Shown here piece after piece: positions 1 through 11,488 of a stretch of DNA of 64,000 bases. The notes below the pieces were generated by a model. That model did no database searches. It had not been told where the DNA came from and saw only the letters and a list, made by a program, of their open reading frames with translations. Each line of letters begins with the position of its first letter. The stretch's first letter is position 1. The stretch is from positions 18,425 through 82,424 of the forward strand of contig JAURVB010013122.1 of assembly GCA_033002965.1 (NCBI GenBank). Reading direction: 5' to 3'. Origin of the DNA: Piper betle (taxonomy: Eukaryota > Streptophyta > Magnoliopsida > Piperales > Piperaceae). The position numbers and the translations under genes were made by a program.

Positions 1-1296
1 AACCCATTATTAAAATAATCACTTTATTTACCTAATATTAAATTTAATATGGTAAAGGTAAAATCTTTATTTTATCAATAACTTATAATCCTCCGATTTA
101 ATTTAATCGTTTGTATTACGCCGATTAATTATTGATCGTTTATCATTACCGTATTTTTTTATTACTTATGTCCATGCTGATTTTGTCCAATAATTAATTA
201 GTTTAGTAACTTTAACCCACAACCCATTAAAATAATTATTTTTAAAAATTGATTACAAGTTCATATTATTTTTAACTAGAGTCGATATCGAGTCAACCCA
301 TACTTACAAAACTGCCATCTTCTTCTTCCCCAACGTCCTTCTTCTCCTACCTTCTTCTTTACACCAAAAAATAGATCATGTCCTTCTTCTTCTTCAACCC
401 AAAACCAGATCATGTCATTCCCTAACTGCTTCCCTTCCCTAGAAATCCAATTGGAAGCCTAAGCTCGTGCATTACAACAACTATCCAAGGCGAATCATGT
501 TCTGTACCAAGTCGCGCAACTCCTGGCCAGCAGCACTGCTGGGACTGCAAGGTGACTCCGTCCGGCCAGCAGCACCACCGAGAACGCTCCCCTTCTCCCC
601 GCACGATGACCCAACGTCAAGGCCAAGCATCTACCCTCTGAAACTGCCATGACAGCGCCTGTTTCAACAGAACGTCGCCACTTCCGTCACCCTTGCAACT
701 CCGCCCACTCACAACTGCAATTCCGCCACCCACTGGAAACCAGGGACATGGTGAGCCATCCCTTCGACCCAGCAACCAGTGAGGTCATCAAGGTTGTCAG
801 GGGAAGCCTTGCAAACTCGTTTACAGTCACCCATCTTGCCAACAATTTACACTCGTTGGCCATGGCAAAATTTCTGTTTAGTTTAGTTTTTTATTGTTGA
901 TTTCAGATATAATTTCTCATGAATAACAAGCTTACTATCAATTAAAAATATGCATGCAAGAAAATTAAGAAGAGGGAGATAGGAAGGATACCCAAGCAAG
1001 GAGGAAGCACCGCCAAGGAAGAGGAGAACTAGGCGGCTACGGTGAGGAAGACGCCCCTTACACCAAAAATGATGTCCTCTTTCAAAATTATAAAAATGAA
1101 AATGACGGCTAGGGTATGTGAAAACTCCACTACACCCGTATTTCATTTAACCAGGTAAATAATAAAATATATTAACTGGGTAAAGAATATAACACGTTCG
1201 GTCCTTCCCGGACTGCATTTGGTCCTTTTCGGACCGCGTCCACGTCCAATTATTATTATTATTATTATTATTATTATTTTCCCCATAGTCTTTACA
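1..1296 (-). mobile_element. A-family LTR, cut by the left window edge (inverted)
   Basis: This is the terminal 1.3 kb of a long LTR. It matches, in the same orientation, the complete solo LTR at 35126-38049: both carry the AT-rich block (1-300), a CTTCTT-rich tract (about 318-360), an (ATT)n run at about 1250-1277 and the end CCATAGTCTTTACA. It also matches 16479-19340 in reverse. Sense is taken as minus by homology with the D LTR at 4774-6029, which follows a polypurine tract on the plus strand. The candidate TSD is GGTTG at 1297-1301, but the partner lies outside the window. It is inserted in the pol of element B. The small ORFs inside it are not conserved between copies and I do not call them genes. 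Confidence 0.85.
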
Positions 1297-1582
1297 GGTT
1301 GTGTTCCATTTATTTATGTTAAAGAAGTATGTTTTAGATGCTTCAGACAAGATTGACTATATAGTTCTAGAGATTCGGGAGGACATGTCATATATTTTTG
1401 AATATCCTAACCAAGAAAGAGAAAGCGTTGAGGACTAAAATCATCCCAATGGTGAAGGTGCTATGAAGGAACCATTTTTAGGAGGAAGCCATTGAAGAGA
1501 TGGAGTCTGACATGTAGGAAAATTATTTGAAATTGTTAGAATGAGCAAATTTTGGGGACGAAATTTCCTTAAGGGAGAGGGA
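1297..1582 (+). pseudogene. Ty3/gypsy pol 3' end (integrase tail/chromodomain) plus polypurine tract, element B
   Basis: From 1301 the plus strand reads VFHLFMLKKYVLDAS, then DKIDYIVLEIREDMSYI. This is the V-F-H-V-S-x-L-K-K-Y-V signature of the integrase C-terminal region of plant Ty3/gypsy chromoviruses and the linker before the chromodomain. After about 1400 the frame breaks, although IIPMVKVL- and ESDM-like pieces of the chromodomain end are still visible in other frames up to about 1525. The tract AAGGGAGAGGGA at 1571-1582 is the polypurine tract that primes plus-strand DNA, directly followed by the LTR start TGTAATAATT. Everything upstream is outside the window or displaced by the A insertion. 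Non-functional. Confidence 0.85.
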
Positions 1583-2182
1583 TGTAATAATTAGTATTTA
1601 ATTTCTATTTTCATAGATTTTATATTATCAAAATGTTGTTTCTTGAAACAATAATAAATTTATACTTAGTATTTTCAATCGGGTAAATGTTTCTTTGTAC
1701 TTGAAATATGATATAACATATGGTACATTGAATTATATGCAGATGGCTTGATTTTACTTTATATGGGAAATTGAAATTGGTGGAAACACTTATTTTGGCC
1801 ATAGAGGCCGATTAAGTGGAGTCAATGTTGGAATAAGGTGTGAACCAATTAATAGGAAAGAAGGTTAGGTTGAAACCTTGGCTGAGGGTTAGACCAAAAT
1901 TGGAATCGTGGTTGAACCTAGTTAGCAAGAGTGGTTAGGGTTAAGTTAAGACTCTTAAGAAGTTGGAGGGTTAGCTAACAAAAAGGGGAAATATTAGAGA
2001 GTATATAAGGACATGAGAAGGGGTGGAGGTGTCGCTTTATGGCTCAAACCTAAGTGACCCCCTCTCTCCTCCTCTCTATGATATCCCTTTCTCTCTACCC
2101 TCTCTCATCATTTTCCTCTCTCTCTCTCTCTCTTAGGTTTTGGTTCGAGGAGATCATGTGGGGAGTTTTCTAGCTGTGGTTT
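1583..2182 (+). mobile_element. B-family 3' LTR, first part
   Basis: The LTR begins TGTAATAATTAG immediately after the polypurine tract and runs until it is interrupted by the E/D composite at 2183. Its continuation is at 6030-6240. It contains a TATA-type promoter near 2002 and a CT-rich leader (CTCTCT run at about 2113-2133), the usual order U3-TATA-pyrimidine leader. No other B LTR is seen in this window, so the 3' boundary is inferred. Confidence 0.7.
2002..2009 (+). promoter_or_regulatory. LTR TATA box (element B)
   Basis: TATATAAG lies about 420 bp inside the B LTR and is followed by a pyrimidine-rich leader at 2060-2135, as expected for an LTR pol II promoter. Inferred from position and composition only. 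Confidence 0.45.
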
Positions 2183-4733
2183 TGTAACAACCCAAATCTT
2201 GTTCACGCTCGCAAACTGAACCAGAATGTCATGGGTCTCGGTTAGGTCGGCTAACCCGAGCCTAACTTGTGCGGATCTACTCTCGGCTTCTTAAGATGAA
2301 GATACTAATCGCTATGCTTGGATGCTTGCATAGGACCTAACATGCTATTACATGGATGACATGACAACCAATTTACATACCAAAATAAATATGATAAAAT
2401 AAAAAAAATCTTGAAATAAAATGGACGAGTCTCCCCTAAAAGTGTAATTAGGGGCCCACCTTGTCAAATCAGCATGTATAAATATATAAATCCATATACA
2501 TCCATTGCACCATATTTTTCAAATAAACATTTCATTTAGCCACATCAAAATATTCTCAACGTTTTGGGTCTCAACCCACCTACAAACTTCCATTTCCACC
2601 TTTATCATTTAATCTGGACACTAATATATATTTTGGCTCATATTATCACTATCCATTTCTATTTACTAAAATCTTTATCATATCATCTTTTTACCAGGCA
2701 ATTTTATCACAAGAATTTCATTTTCATAATAAGATAACAAGCAACTAAAACAAACATTTTGACGGCGAGCATGTGTGTGTATGTGCAAGGTAGGTCACTC
2801 CTCCTCTGTCCAAGTTGGCATATCTAGTATTTAATCCTCACCAACATATATATATAAGAAACGTTACTAATGAGTGTTATTGGTCCAAAAATATAACTAC
2901 ATAGCAAACTAGCAAATGAGAGCTGACTCTCATTTTGAAGAAAACATTTATATACTTCTTTTGAACACTCCTAAGGGCATGAAAACGTTTATATATATGT
3001 ATATATATATATATATATATGCCTGGGAAGGTATTTATATAATAGGCCCAAAGGAAACTTGTAGTGGATCTTGTTCTCGAAATCATACTCAAGCGATCTT
3101 ATTCTCGAGGGTTATTAATCCAAAAACTATTCGACTAAATGGCCAGAGTTAAGTGGGATCAAATAAAACATCACTTAACCCATTCTACAATCAATAAAAA
3201 TAAATCACGATATAATAGAACAATAAATCAGGGGCGACTCCTAAACAAACCTGGCATTAGCTCCAAGAGTGTTCTTGTGCCCAGGCGATCAGCTCCTACT
3301 CCAACCTACACAACAAGACTAAATAGTGATGCCCATTCTAATCATGTGATGCATGAATGCGATGAAGAACTACATAAAATCACAATTAGTCAAACAAAGA
3401 ACACAACAAAACATATGCAATCAGATTATACATATGGTTGCTTACATAACCTGAGTACTGATAATAACTTAACCCTAACCATGAAACCCTAAGCCTTTAT
3501 TACCTCTTTCTCACACACCAACCCGGTAACTGATGCATAATCACTAACTGAGACATGAAGGGCAATCCAATTCACACAATTACAAACAACTCAAAAATCC
3601 AACAATAACTAACTTGCATATCACCCTAATTACAATTTTGCTCTTACTACCATTTTACGACCATCTTCACAATCATTAAAATTTTAATCTTCATTACTTA
3701 TCAATATGACTCCAATAACATTTAATTTCAAATCTAGTGTTTCTAATTACACCTCGATTATTGCATTCTTAGTCAACTATAGTAAATAATGCATTAATAC
3801 AGTTCACTTTCAAATTGCATGTATAGCTTTATTAATGCTATTCATGAAAACATTTCTATTCATAATAACTCACATCCAATCATGACATTCAATTATTAAT
3901 CAAGTCACACAGTTTATAAAATTAATACCTAATTTCACATTTTCCCCTAATTTTCTGTAACACAAATTTTCATCAATCGATCATGGAATAGCATCCATGA
4001 TCATGAAATTAAGCAATCCAAATCAAATCGGTGAGAATATGTATACCTAATGTTGGCGCTGAAAGCAGTGACGATGGTGACGGCGGCAATGGTCGTGGCT
4101 GTTGCTGGCATGGCTGTAGTTCAGACGAGGAAGGACTTGGCTAGGCTAGGACTGGAGCATGTGGCTGGGACGTGATGAGGCCTCACCGGAGATGCTCCAG
4201 CCGGCCTACAACCGCTGGCCGGCAGCCGGCAGAAACACTGCAAATCGGCTAGGGCAAAGGGTACCAAAAGAGGGGTTTTCAATTGGGGAGAAGAATGGTG
4301 CAATTGAGGTTATCTAGAGCACGGGGAGGGGATGAGGAGGACGATGGCCGGCAATGGCGCTGGTTGCCAGCAGCAGCAACTTACAGCAGCGGCTTTGTTT
4401 CAAAAGTCTCCATGCATGTGGTGGATGGGGCTGGGATTGTGTCTGGAACATCGAGGGAGAAGTGGGCAAGGGTGGCCGGAGTCAGCAACCAGTGGTGACG
4501 GCGACAAGTTCACGGCTGGTTTGGGTGAGGACAATAGGGGAGAGGGAAGGGGGAAAAGGAGAAAGGAGTTGGGCAGTGGCAAGGTGGGGAGGGTGTCGGG
4601 ACGACGGCAGCTGCTGGCGGAGGGGTGAGACAACAGAGGGGGGTCGATCATCGGGGAGAAAGGGAAAAGAAGGGAAGAAAAGATTGGTTTTGGAACTAGG
4701 GTAGTTTTTGTAAAACCCTAATTTTTCTCCATA
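2183..4733 (-). mobile_element. E-family LTR copy, inverted
   Basis: Read on the minus strand this region is collinear with the E solo LTR at 42351-45243. From its 3' end inward it shares the terminal block TGTAACAACCCAAATC (plus strand, 2183), the CCTAATTACACTTTTAGG block near 2437-2455, the box TAGGAGCTGATCGCC/CTTGGAGCTAATGCC near 3240-3300, the TATA region at 3034-3041, and a G/C-rich stretch at 4050-4680 that matches the leader of E. The 5' terminus of E is missing. The junction with the following D piece is at about 4734 and is approximate. The ORFs of 71-117 codons here are not shared with other copies. Confidence 0.75.
3034..3041 (-). promoter_or_regulatory. LTR TATA box (E copy, minus strand)
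   Basis: The minus strand reads TATATAAA between GGGCCTATT and the downstream leader. It is the same arrangement as TATATAAA at 44108-44115 in the E solo LTR, so it is conserved between copies. Confidence 0.5.
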
Positions 4734-4773
4734 TGACCCTATTATATTTTCGAGGACGAAAATTCCTAAGATG
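4734..4773 (+). other. 3' internal remnant and polypurine tract before the D LTR
   Basis: The sequence TTCGAGGACGAAAATTCC then AAGATGGGAAGAT precedes the LTR start TGTAAAACCCC. It is the stereotyped end of plant gypsy internal regions (compare 1545-1582 and 14165-14196). Only about 40 bp of the internal region survives. It fixes the plus orientation of D. Confidence 0.6.
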
Positions 4774-5142
4774 GGAAGATTGTAAAACCCCGAAACAAAT
4801 AATTAGGTTATTTTATTTAAGGTTTTATAAATCTTAGAACAAATCATAAATAATATTTAATTAAATTGATTATTAAGAATTAATATCATAAATTATCAAT
4901 TATAACCTTTAGAGTACTGGTACAATGGTATTTATGGATAATTTTAAATAAGTTTTATTTTTAAAATTTTTGGGATTGGGAGTTGTGAGTGTAATTTGAC
5001 ACGCATTTGCTTTAACTCAATAGTAAGTTTTTTTACTTTTCGTTATCACACAAATGGTTGGTGTTTAATATAGTTATGTGTGATTATGTTCTTTTCTATA
5101 AAATTTAATGTAGTGACTTCTTGAATTTCACACATTTTCTTC

Positions 5143-5150
5143 TATATAAA
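5143..5150 (+). promoter_or_regulatory. LTR TATA box (D)
   Basis: TTCTATATAAAGGAGAA in the D LTR is conserved in the inverted copy (minus strand, 58307-58314). This supports a real promoter element in the ancestral LTR. Confidence 0.55.
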
Positions 5151-5589
5151 GGAGAATTCTATTGATGTTAAATAAAATATTATCTTGATAGTTGTGAGCA
5201 CATTTTGCTCATAAAGTGAAGGCTTTAGAGAAGTTTCATTTATATTAGGATCATATGTCATAGTCGCGGGTGCCTCATCACAATTTCAGATTTGTATGAT
5301 TACTCAAAATGTTATATATTCCTAATTGGGAGCCTTAGTCAGCCGGAGCCTACATTCGATCACCATGCGTCGAGTGCAATCGGAGTCAAAGAATTGACTC
5401 AGTCTAAAATGAGGCAGCACGCTAAAGTTCTTGAAATATTAAATGCCTGCCCCCATGCCGAAAGGGATGATAGGGCATAGTGGAGCAAGATGACTCATTA
5501 TGCATTTGTGATACCAAGAGGGTGAATCAATGGCAAATATCGGTAACTACAAGCCGTCGGCTACATAGCATATGTGAGCATACATGGGA

Positions 5590-5650
5590 TTGTAGCTGGA
5601 TGGGCGGCCACCCTCCCAGCATAATAAGAGTTTGGCATAGGCTCATAATC
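5590..5650 (+). repeat. Conserved A/D LTR module around a GGGTGGCCACCC palindrome
   Basis: GGATGGGCGGCCACCCTCCC followed by AGCATAATAAGAGTTTGGCATAGG. The same module occurs at about 18875-18920 (+), 35515-35570 (-), 46950-47000 (+) and 57850-57905 (-). At two of these the core is the perfect 12-bp palindrome GGGTGGCCACCC. Function unknown; see findings. Confidence 0.8.
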
Positions 5651-6029
5651 ACTAAAAGATTTAAATTCAGATATTCTGAAATATATTAACTTGTTTCTTG
5701 TAATTATATGACTTATTGTTTTTATTACTAACGCGGAATTGCCTCCGCAAATGTGACCATGGAAGGATGGGTAAAGTCGGGACAGCTGGAGGACTCTGTG
5801 ATTGGACTTTTGATTTTTCTTATTTGTTATTATATTTCCAGATTGTTTGCATGGCAGTGGGATTTCGGTTTGGTTCATGGGGCTTAGATTATTCCGAGCA
5901 TTTATTATATTAAATTTTATGTCATGGGTTTATTTAAAAATTTTAAAATTAATAGAAAATTAATTTACAAGACACTTAGTTTCATATAGTAACACTTGGT
6001 TCGTGGCTTGGGACGTGCGGGTTGTTACA

Positions 6030-6240
6030 GTTTTGTAAATAAAACTAGACTCGCCCTGACTCGAGTGAATACTAATGTTCTTTAAAACTAAACTCTCAAT
6101 AATAATGTAGATAGAGAATATATAAAATTTCATTCAATTTGGAGTTGATTTAACATAGTTCTTGTACAAACCTACATGTAAGAGAAGAGATTTGACCTTT
6201 GTTGAAAGCTTTAATAGAAACTTGATATTTAGACCTTTGA
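6030..6240 (+). mobile_element. B-family 3' LTR, continuation
   Basis: This is the sequence resuming after the E/D composite: GTTTTGTAAATAAAAC onward, up to the F1 insertion at 6241. It is assigned to B only because it lies between the two insertions. No second B LTR is available for comparison. Confidence 0.45.
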
Positions 6241-9200
6241 TGTAAAACCCGGCCTATGCGCCCGAAGGTTTTTGTTGTCAGTTTGTTTGTTACCTGAATT
6301 GGGTTAGTAGGGTCCAACCCTTCTTACCATTGTTTGTATATGGTATGGTGTAAGTTGCCCGACCGAAGCCTCTTTCGGTGCTCAGTACGCCTATTTGGAT
6401 GTGACATGCTTGGCTTTTTCATGTTTGGTCCAACTTAATCGTTTACCGTTAGATGTTATGACTGTGTCCCTCACGTGTCTTTTGTGTGCTTGCCGTGCAT
6501 TTGATAATCTTTCATACCATCCTAGTCCCTTTTGGGATGTGTTGTGCAATTCCTGAGGTATGCCAGATCGCTTTAGGGTAAAAACCCTAAGGTTTTGAGA
6601 TATCCCAATCAATACCTATTTAGTTAACCTAACCCATACTTCTTTGATGGCATCACCAAGCTAACCCATACCTCCTCGTCCAACCCATACTTCTTTAGGT
6701 ATGGTATCCATACCCATGAAATCACCAAACCAACCACCCATTTTCTATAAAAACCATCCCTTCCCTCACCTTTTCACCATTTGTCCTTCCCTCCTCACCT
6801 CCAACCACTTTCTTCTACTCCCCTTGGCCTTCTTCTTCCTCCTTGGAGCTCCAAGCAAAACCCCTCCACGTTCTAGCATCCTAGGGTGGTAGGCTTTGAG
6901 GTTGGATGCCTCAAAAACCTCCCCTTGGTCTTCACTTATTAGCCTCTGGTTTGGGCTACTTCTGTTGCTTGTTGTTTGATGTGTATCACTTGTATGCTTC
7001 TATGAATTTATTTTTAGAACATTTGTATCGTGTATAACTGAATTTTAGCAGAATTTTGAGTACACATTTATCTTATTGACATGTAAATAAATGGATATGA
7101 TATTTATAATGCAAGTAGGTCACTGATATACACCGTTTCAGTATAAAAATCTTGTCTTGGCATTTTGTTGTCCCATTTACACGATTCTTATTTTGTTACA
7201 CTTATAACATATATATCTATAACTTTTGTGTTTGGTATTTTACCTTCCATGCTCTAGAATTTGCATGTATGATGGTAAAACATGAGGAAAGGTGGTGACT
7301 TGGACTGTTATAGTGATATAAGCGCTCCTTTCTCTAACTTTTTTACTCTCTAACCTTGTAGGATTTGTACACATGCCATATTTTTCATCTTAATTTAAGT
7401 ATTCTGGTAAAATTTTTAATCTTAACATAACCACTAAATAATAATGAACATCACCGATAAGTATGCCTTGCATTTCCTATGTGTTTGTGACTATGAGCAT
7501 GATTTGTGATTGTGTTACATTTTAAACCACGAATTTTAAACTAATAAAATCTTGTAAAATTATATGATACTAAAATAAGTGTCTAATTGGAATGCATAAA
7601 TTTTAGGAATGGGTAAAAATTATCTAAATATGGTTTAGAAGTGTTTACACAGACATTGGTCCATACATTATGGTATGTCTGAGTAGAACGGTGACCAATT
7701 TTAGGGCCATTTGGGTGGGTTTCCAATTTTATTTGGGAATTTCAAATTTGTTAGGGTCTAGCTAGCTCCAGAAATAGCCCATCAAGTGACCCAAATTATA
7801 AAATCCACTAAGGACCATTTACAAAATAAATTTGTCCAAACTATCACTGGTCTCAAGCTCAGTGTGTTAGCTAACTAGGTCAACTGACCCATGCCCATTT
7901 GGGGTTCTCTATCCAATGAAATAACAATTACAAAATTGGTGCGCAACCCAGGAACACTATTCCAACACCTTAGGGCCGAGTTTAATGGGCCTTGTTCGTC
8001 TTGATTGGCCCATGGGACAACTATGATGGAATTTACCTATGAACCTTAGAGTGTAAGGGGCAACCCATAGCAATTTCATCCTTTTTGGTCATTTTTAGGT
8101 CCATCCGAAAAATCGTCTAGTAAGCCCATTTGATTAAAAACCCTATAATTGATTAAAACCCACTAAGTGAACATAAAATCAAAACCTTAATTAAGTTACC
8201 TAATAAGGTTTAACCCTTCACTTAGGACCTAATTAAGATAATTAAGTGATGTTAACTGTTGAGCTTGTGTGGAGGCATTGCCCCATTTTGCGTGCCAATG
8301 TGACCTAATTCTTATTCGGTTCCATCTTGTGTTAGGTATCGCGAGTGGGCTCACTGACTCGAATACAGAACTCTACTCACCCAGGTCAATAGGAATCTCC
8401 CTTTGCTTGATCTCTACTTGACTCCCTGCATGTTGAGTTTAACTGTGTTTTAGACGTAGAATGACATCAATGGTATTTTATCGGATCTCTCTGATGTCGG
8501 GCTATTTAGTTGTGTTTTCTACATATGTTTAATAAAAGTGTAAGGATGATATCCCTTGTTGGTTTTTGAACTAAAACTATAGATATATATGATGCAAGCC
8601 ACTTCCCTAAACTTATTATACAAGTACACACATTTTTACGGATTTCACAAATAAGAGAGTGAGTGGTATGGATATATGAATGGACCGCACTAGTACTCCT
8701 TTCAAACCTTGAAGTTTTGCGAAGTATGAGGGTATTGAGTAGTGAATTACATTTTTGTAATTTGGGGCACTAACTTAACAGTTTCTTTTGCCACTTGAAT
8801 ATCACGGCGGGTGTAATATGGAGGATGTGAGGGCGTAAGTGTTGTATGTAGGAATATGAATGTTAGCCATGCATGCGCTCGAGCACTTGTTTAAGTATGT
8901 TTTCTTATTGTCTAGTGTGATGCAATTTTGAAGTTTTTTAAGTTTCCGTGGGTAATGGAATACCCATTCACCAGCTTACTATTTTACCGGGAGTTATTTA
9001 GACTGGTAATCAAATTTATTTGATTACTGACATGGTTTTATACTATATGTAGATGAGGTTCCATGGCATTGGCCAGCCTAGGTGCATGCATCAAACGGCT
9101 CAATGGCGTTGGTGGTGGGGTTCCTGTGTTATGTTGTTTGCTTTAAACCATGTATTTTGTGGATGACTATATGACGGGCATATGCCTTTACTATGTGAAC

Positions 9201-9987
9201 CTTGTATGATTCTTATTTATGCTATGATGGTTGTGCTAGCATGTTTCATCTTTATATTATTATATTTAACTGTAGAGTTATAATATTTTGGGGCAAGGCT
9301 AACCATTGTCTGGATGGTATATAAGCCCCAGAGTCTTGGAACATGATGATGAGCTAAGTCAGGTACATGAAACGTATTTAGCTGCAGCTGTTTGTGTGTA
9401 GAGTAACGTGGGTGGAGGAGCTTGTGGTTTACACCACTTGAAGACCCATGTGTAGTCTAGGTATTAGGATTTGATGCCCTGATACTCGATGATGCTATGT
9501 AATTCTCTGATGCTTTAGTTATTGTTCGCGTAGGGTAGGTGGAGCAAGTAACCATGACCCTTGTTTAAATACTCGCATCATCTTCATGTAACTAATAAGA
9601 AGACCTAAGCTAATCACTTGAATTAGGTAGTAAGAATATGATATACGCAACAACATGCAACCTCAAAACTATAGCGGGGGTGTGCTTCTTCTACAGTTGG
9701 GGATTGATCATCACATTTTTAACAGTCACCACTCATAGTCGTAGGGGTGGTTCTACCTCTGTTATGACTAGTGGTGTTTATATAGGAATCTTTTAAGTCT
9801 AAAATCCATCTTTGTCATAAGAACTCTGCATTAATTTTATGAAAACCAAGCTTGGTGTCCATGTTAAACCTTCATGGAGGATTGAGATCTGCTTCTATAA
9901 AGTCTGTACCCGATATCCCAACGAGTAGCTTCCAAATTAAATTATCAGGAATCTCTCTGTCCCTTCGGGCTGAATTGGGGTGTTACA
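6241..9987 (+). mobile_element. 5' LTR of Ty3/gypsy element F1, 3747 bp
   Basis: It begins TGTAAAACCCGGCC and ends GAATTGGGGTGTTACA, with a primer-binding site two bases later. The first about 1.6 kb matches the 3' LTR at 14197-15810 (shared GGTTAGTAGGG.CCAACCC, CCTCACGTGTCTTTTGTGTG and GCTCCAAGCAAA segments). The 3' part (about 8240-9987) matches F2 LTRs at 34062-34742, 41396-42350, 45249-46026 and 30010-31062. A TATA box is at 6746 and CA-rich repeats at 6640-6700. The gag/pol that follows is on the same strand. The left flank ends TTTGA; no right TSD can be tested because the 3' LTR is truncated. No host gene is seen in these 3.7 kb. Confidence 0.9.
6746..6753 (+). promoter_or_regulatory. 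LTR TATA box (F1 5' LTR)
   Basis: TTTTCTATAAAAACC is followed by a C/T-rich leader. The equivalent TATAAAAC is at about 14907 in the 3' LTR, and TATAAAACCC at about 28812 and 40102 in F2 LTRs. Conservation across four LTRs makes a promoter role likely. Confidence 0.6.
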
Positions 9988-9989
9988 AC

Positions 9990-10003
9990 TTAGTATTAGA
10001 GCC
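9990..10003 (+). promoter_or_regulatory. Primer-binding site of F1 (decayed, tRNA-iMet type)
   Basis: TTAGTATTAGAGCC starts two bases after the LTR end. The standard plant PBS is TTGGTATCAGAGCC (complement of the initiator tRNA-Met 3' end); here there are two substitutions (G to A and C to T). It marks the start of minus-strand synthesis. Confidence 0.75.
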
Positions 10004-10302
10004 AACCTCTTGGACTATTATGGTGGCACACTTTCGAGATGCGTGTGTTGTACGCGCATGTTGTATGTTGTATGATATGCTTGGATGATATGTTGTATGT
10101 GGTTGTTCTGTTTATAGACCCACCACCACCATGTGCCGATCCATAGCCTAGCTTGCAAGTATATCTTTGTGTGTGTTTTCACTAACCTCCTTTTTGTGTT
10201 TCCAGTGGTCAGTTTGTGTGTGGTAGTTTGCTAGCCACAGTTTGCAAGTTGTATGTGTCAATTAGTTTGTGGTTAGTGTTAATGGTTATATAGCCTAAGC
10301 AG

Positions 10303-11488
10303 ATGGCAGGAGGATGCGGAGGTAGACTGCTGCTACGCCGTTGGTCTTCCCTTGATAGGCGATTCCCATTGCCCGTGCAGGAGCCGGTGGTAGATCCCTA
10401 GGCAGAGCTGATTAGGGCCTTGCGAAAGGAGCAATAGACCTTGAGGGTAGAGCAGATGAGAGCCATAGAGGACACAGCAGCGGTCCCGTGAGGACATAAC
10501 CCGGTGTTGGATACAGTCCGGGTGATAACCATGGTTATGGCTAGACTAGAGAAGAGGCCAACTAGCAAAGAGGCACCGACCGAGGCCTCTGAGCCATAGC
10601 GAGTATCCTCATATTCCACCACCGCCACCGCCGCTAGCTCAGTATCCTCATATTCCACCTACGTAATCGGCTGTAGGGCTATATGAGATCCCAGCCCCGG
10701 GGATGCCAGTGGGAGTTCTGCTCCCTAGATAGATTAGTAGTGCGGCAAAGACAGCTAGACCCCGTCGTTTTGTTGTTGGAGAGGGCTCAGGTAGTAAGGG
10801 CTCCGAGTAGCCCCATCACACCAAAGAGCATTGGGAGGTTGAGCGCTTCATAAAGAATAGGGGATATTTATTCTACAGGAGCATGAATCCCGAGGTCACG
10901 TTGGAGTGGATTGACACGGCTCGATCAGTGTTGCTACACTTGGGGTGTCCCCCAGAACTATAGGTGCATGTAGCCACTGGGGCTATGCTAAGCATGGGAA
11001 GACTTTGATGGGACTCTGCCCACACAGTCTTTCTAGAAGGTAGGGCCCTCGAGCATATTACATGGTTCAAGTTGAGGGAGGTCTTCTATTCCCAGTACTT
11101 CTCTGCCACTGTCAGGGCAAGAAAGTAGATGGAGTTCCTGTCTTTCAGGCAACAGGAGGGTATGTCCATAGCAGAGTACCAGTCTAGGTTCTTGATGTTG
11201 GAGAGGTTTGCCCTGGGTAGCTTCTCATCAGAGACGGAGAGGGCTGGCCAATTTGTATCGGGATTACGCATTACTCTATGAGCAGTTGTGGTGACATTCT
11301 CTTGTGTGACTCTTGCAAAGGCCATCATGAGGGCACTACAATGTGAGCATGCTCATGATTCACACCATCAGGACAAAGGCACCGCACCGTCTACCAATAA
11401 GGGGCAGAAGAACAAAGCACAAAAATCAGCGGGGCTCACAGCCGCAGAGACAGAGGAAAGGTGGTGGAGCATGGCTTCATCAAACTAA
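10303..11488 (+). pseudogene. gag pseudogene of F1 (retrotrans_gag domain)
   Basis: Gag forms the virus-like particle of Ty3/gypsy elements. A plausible start is ATG 10303 (MAGGCGG...). The sequence then includes HNPVLDTVRVITMVMARLEK (about 10497) and, from about 10860, the conserved gag core: RGYLFYRSMNPEVTLEWIDT, then ITWFKLREVFYSQYFSATVR, MEFLSFRQQEGMSIAEYQSR, and FLMLERFA. There are many in-frame stops (for example near 10400, 10490, 10960 and 11126) and frameshifts. The last readable block ends at 11488. The zinc knuckle and the protease expected next are absent, and the sequence passes straight into reverse transcriptase. Not functional. Confidence 0.85.

Larger units (their letters stand above)
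4774..6029 (+). mobile_element. D LTR (A/D superfamily), 1256 bp
   Basis: It runs from TGTAAAACCCCGAAAC to GTGCGGGTTGTTACA. It shares a long block with A LTRs at 5320-5800: CACCATGCGTCGAGTGCAAT, AATTGACTCAGTCT, the palindromic module at 5590-5625, and GCGGAATTGCCTCCGC at 5733. An inverted copy lies at 57536-58610. The outer ends of the whole 2183-6029 composite are TGTAACAACCC and GGGTTGTTACA, flanked by GGTTT (2178-2182) and GTTTT (6030-6034), a 4-of-5 match that may be a decayed TSD. Confidence 0.8.

Noticed and set aside
3139..3492. 117-codon plus-strand frame
   Set aside because: It lies antisense in an E LTR copy and is absent from the other E LTRs.
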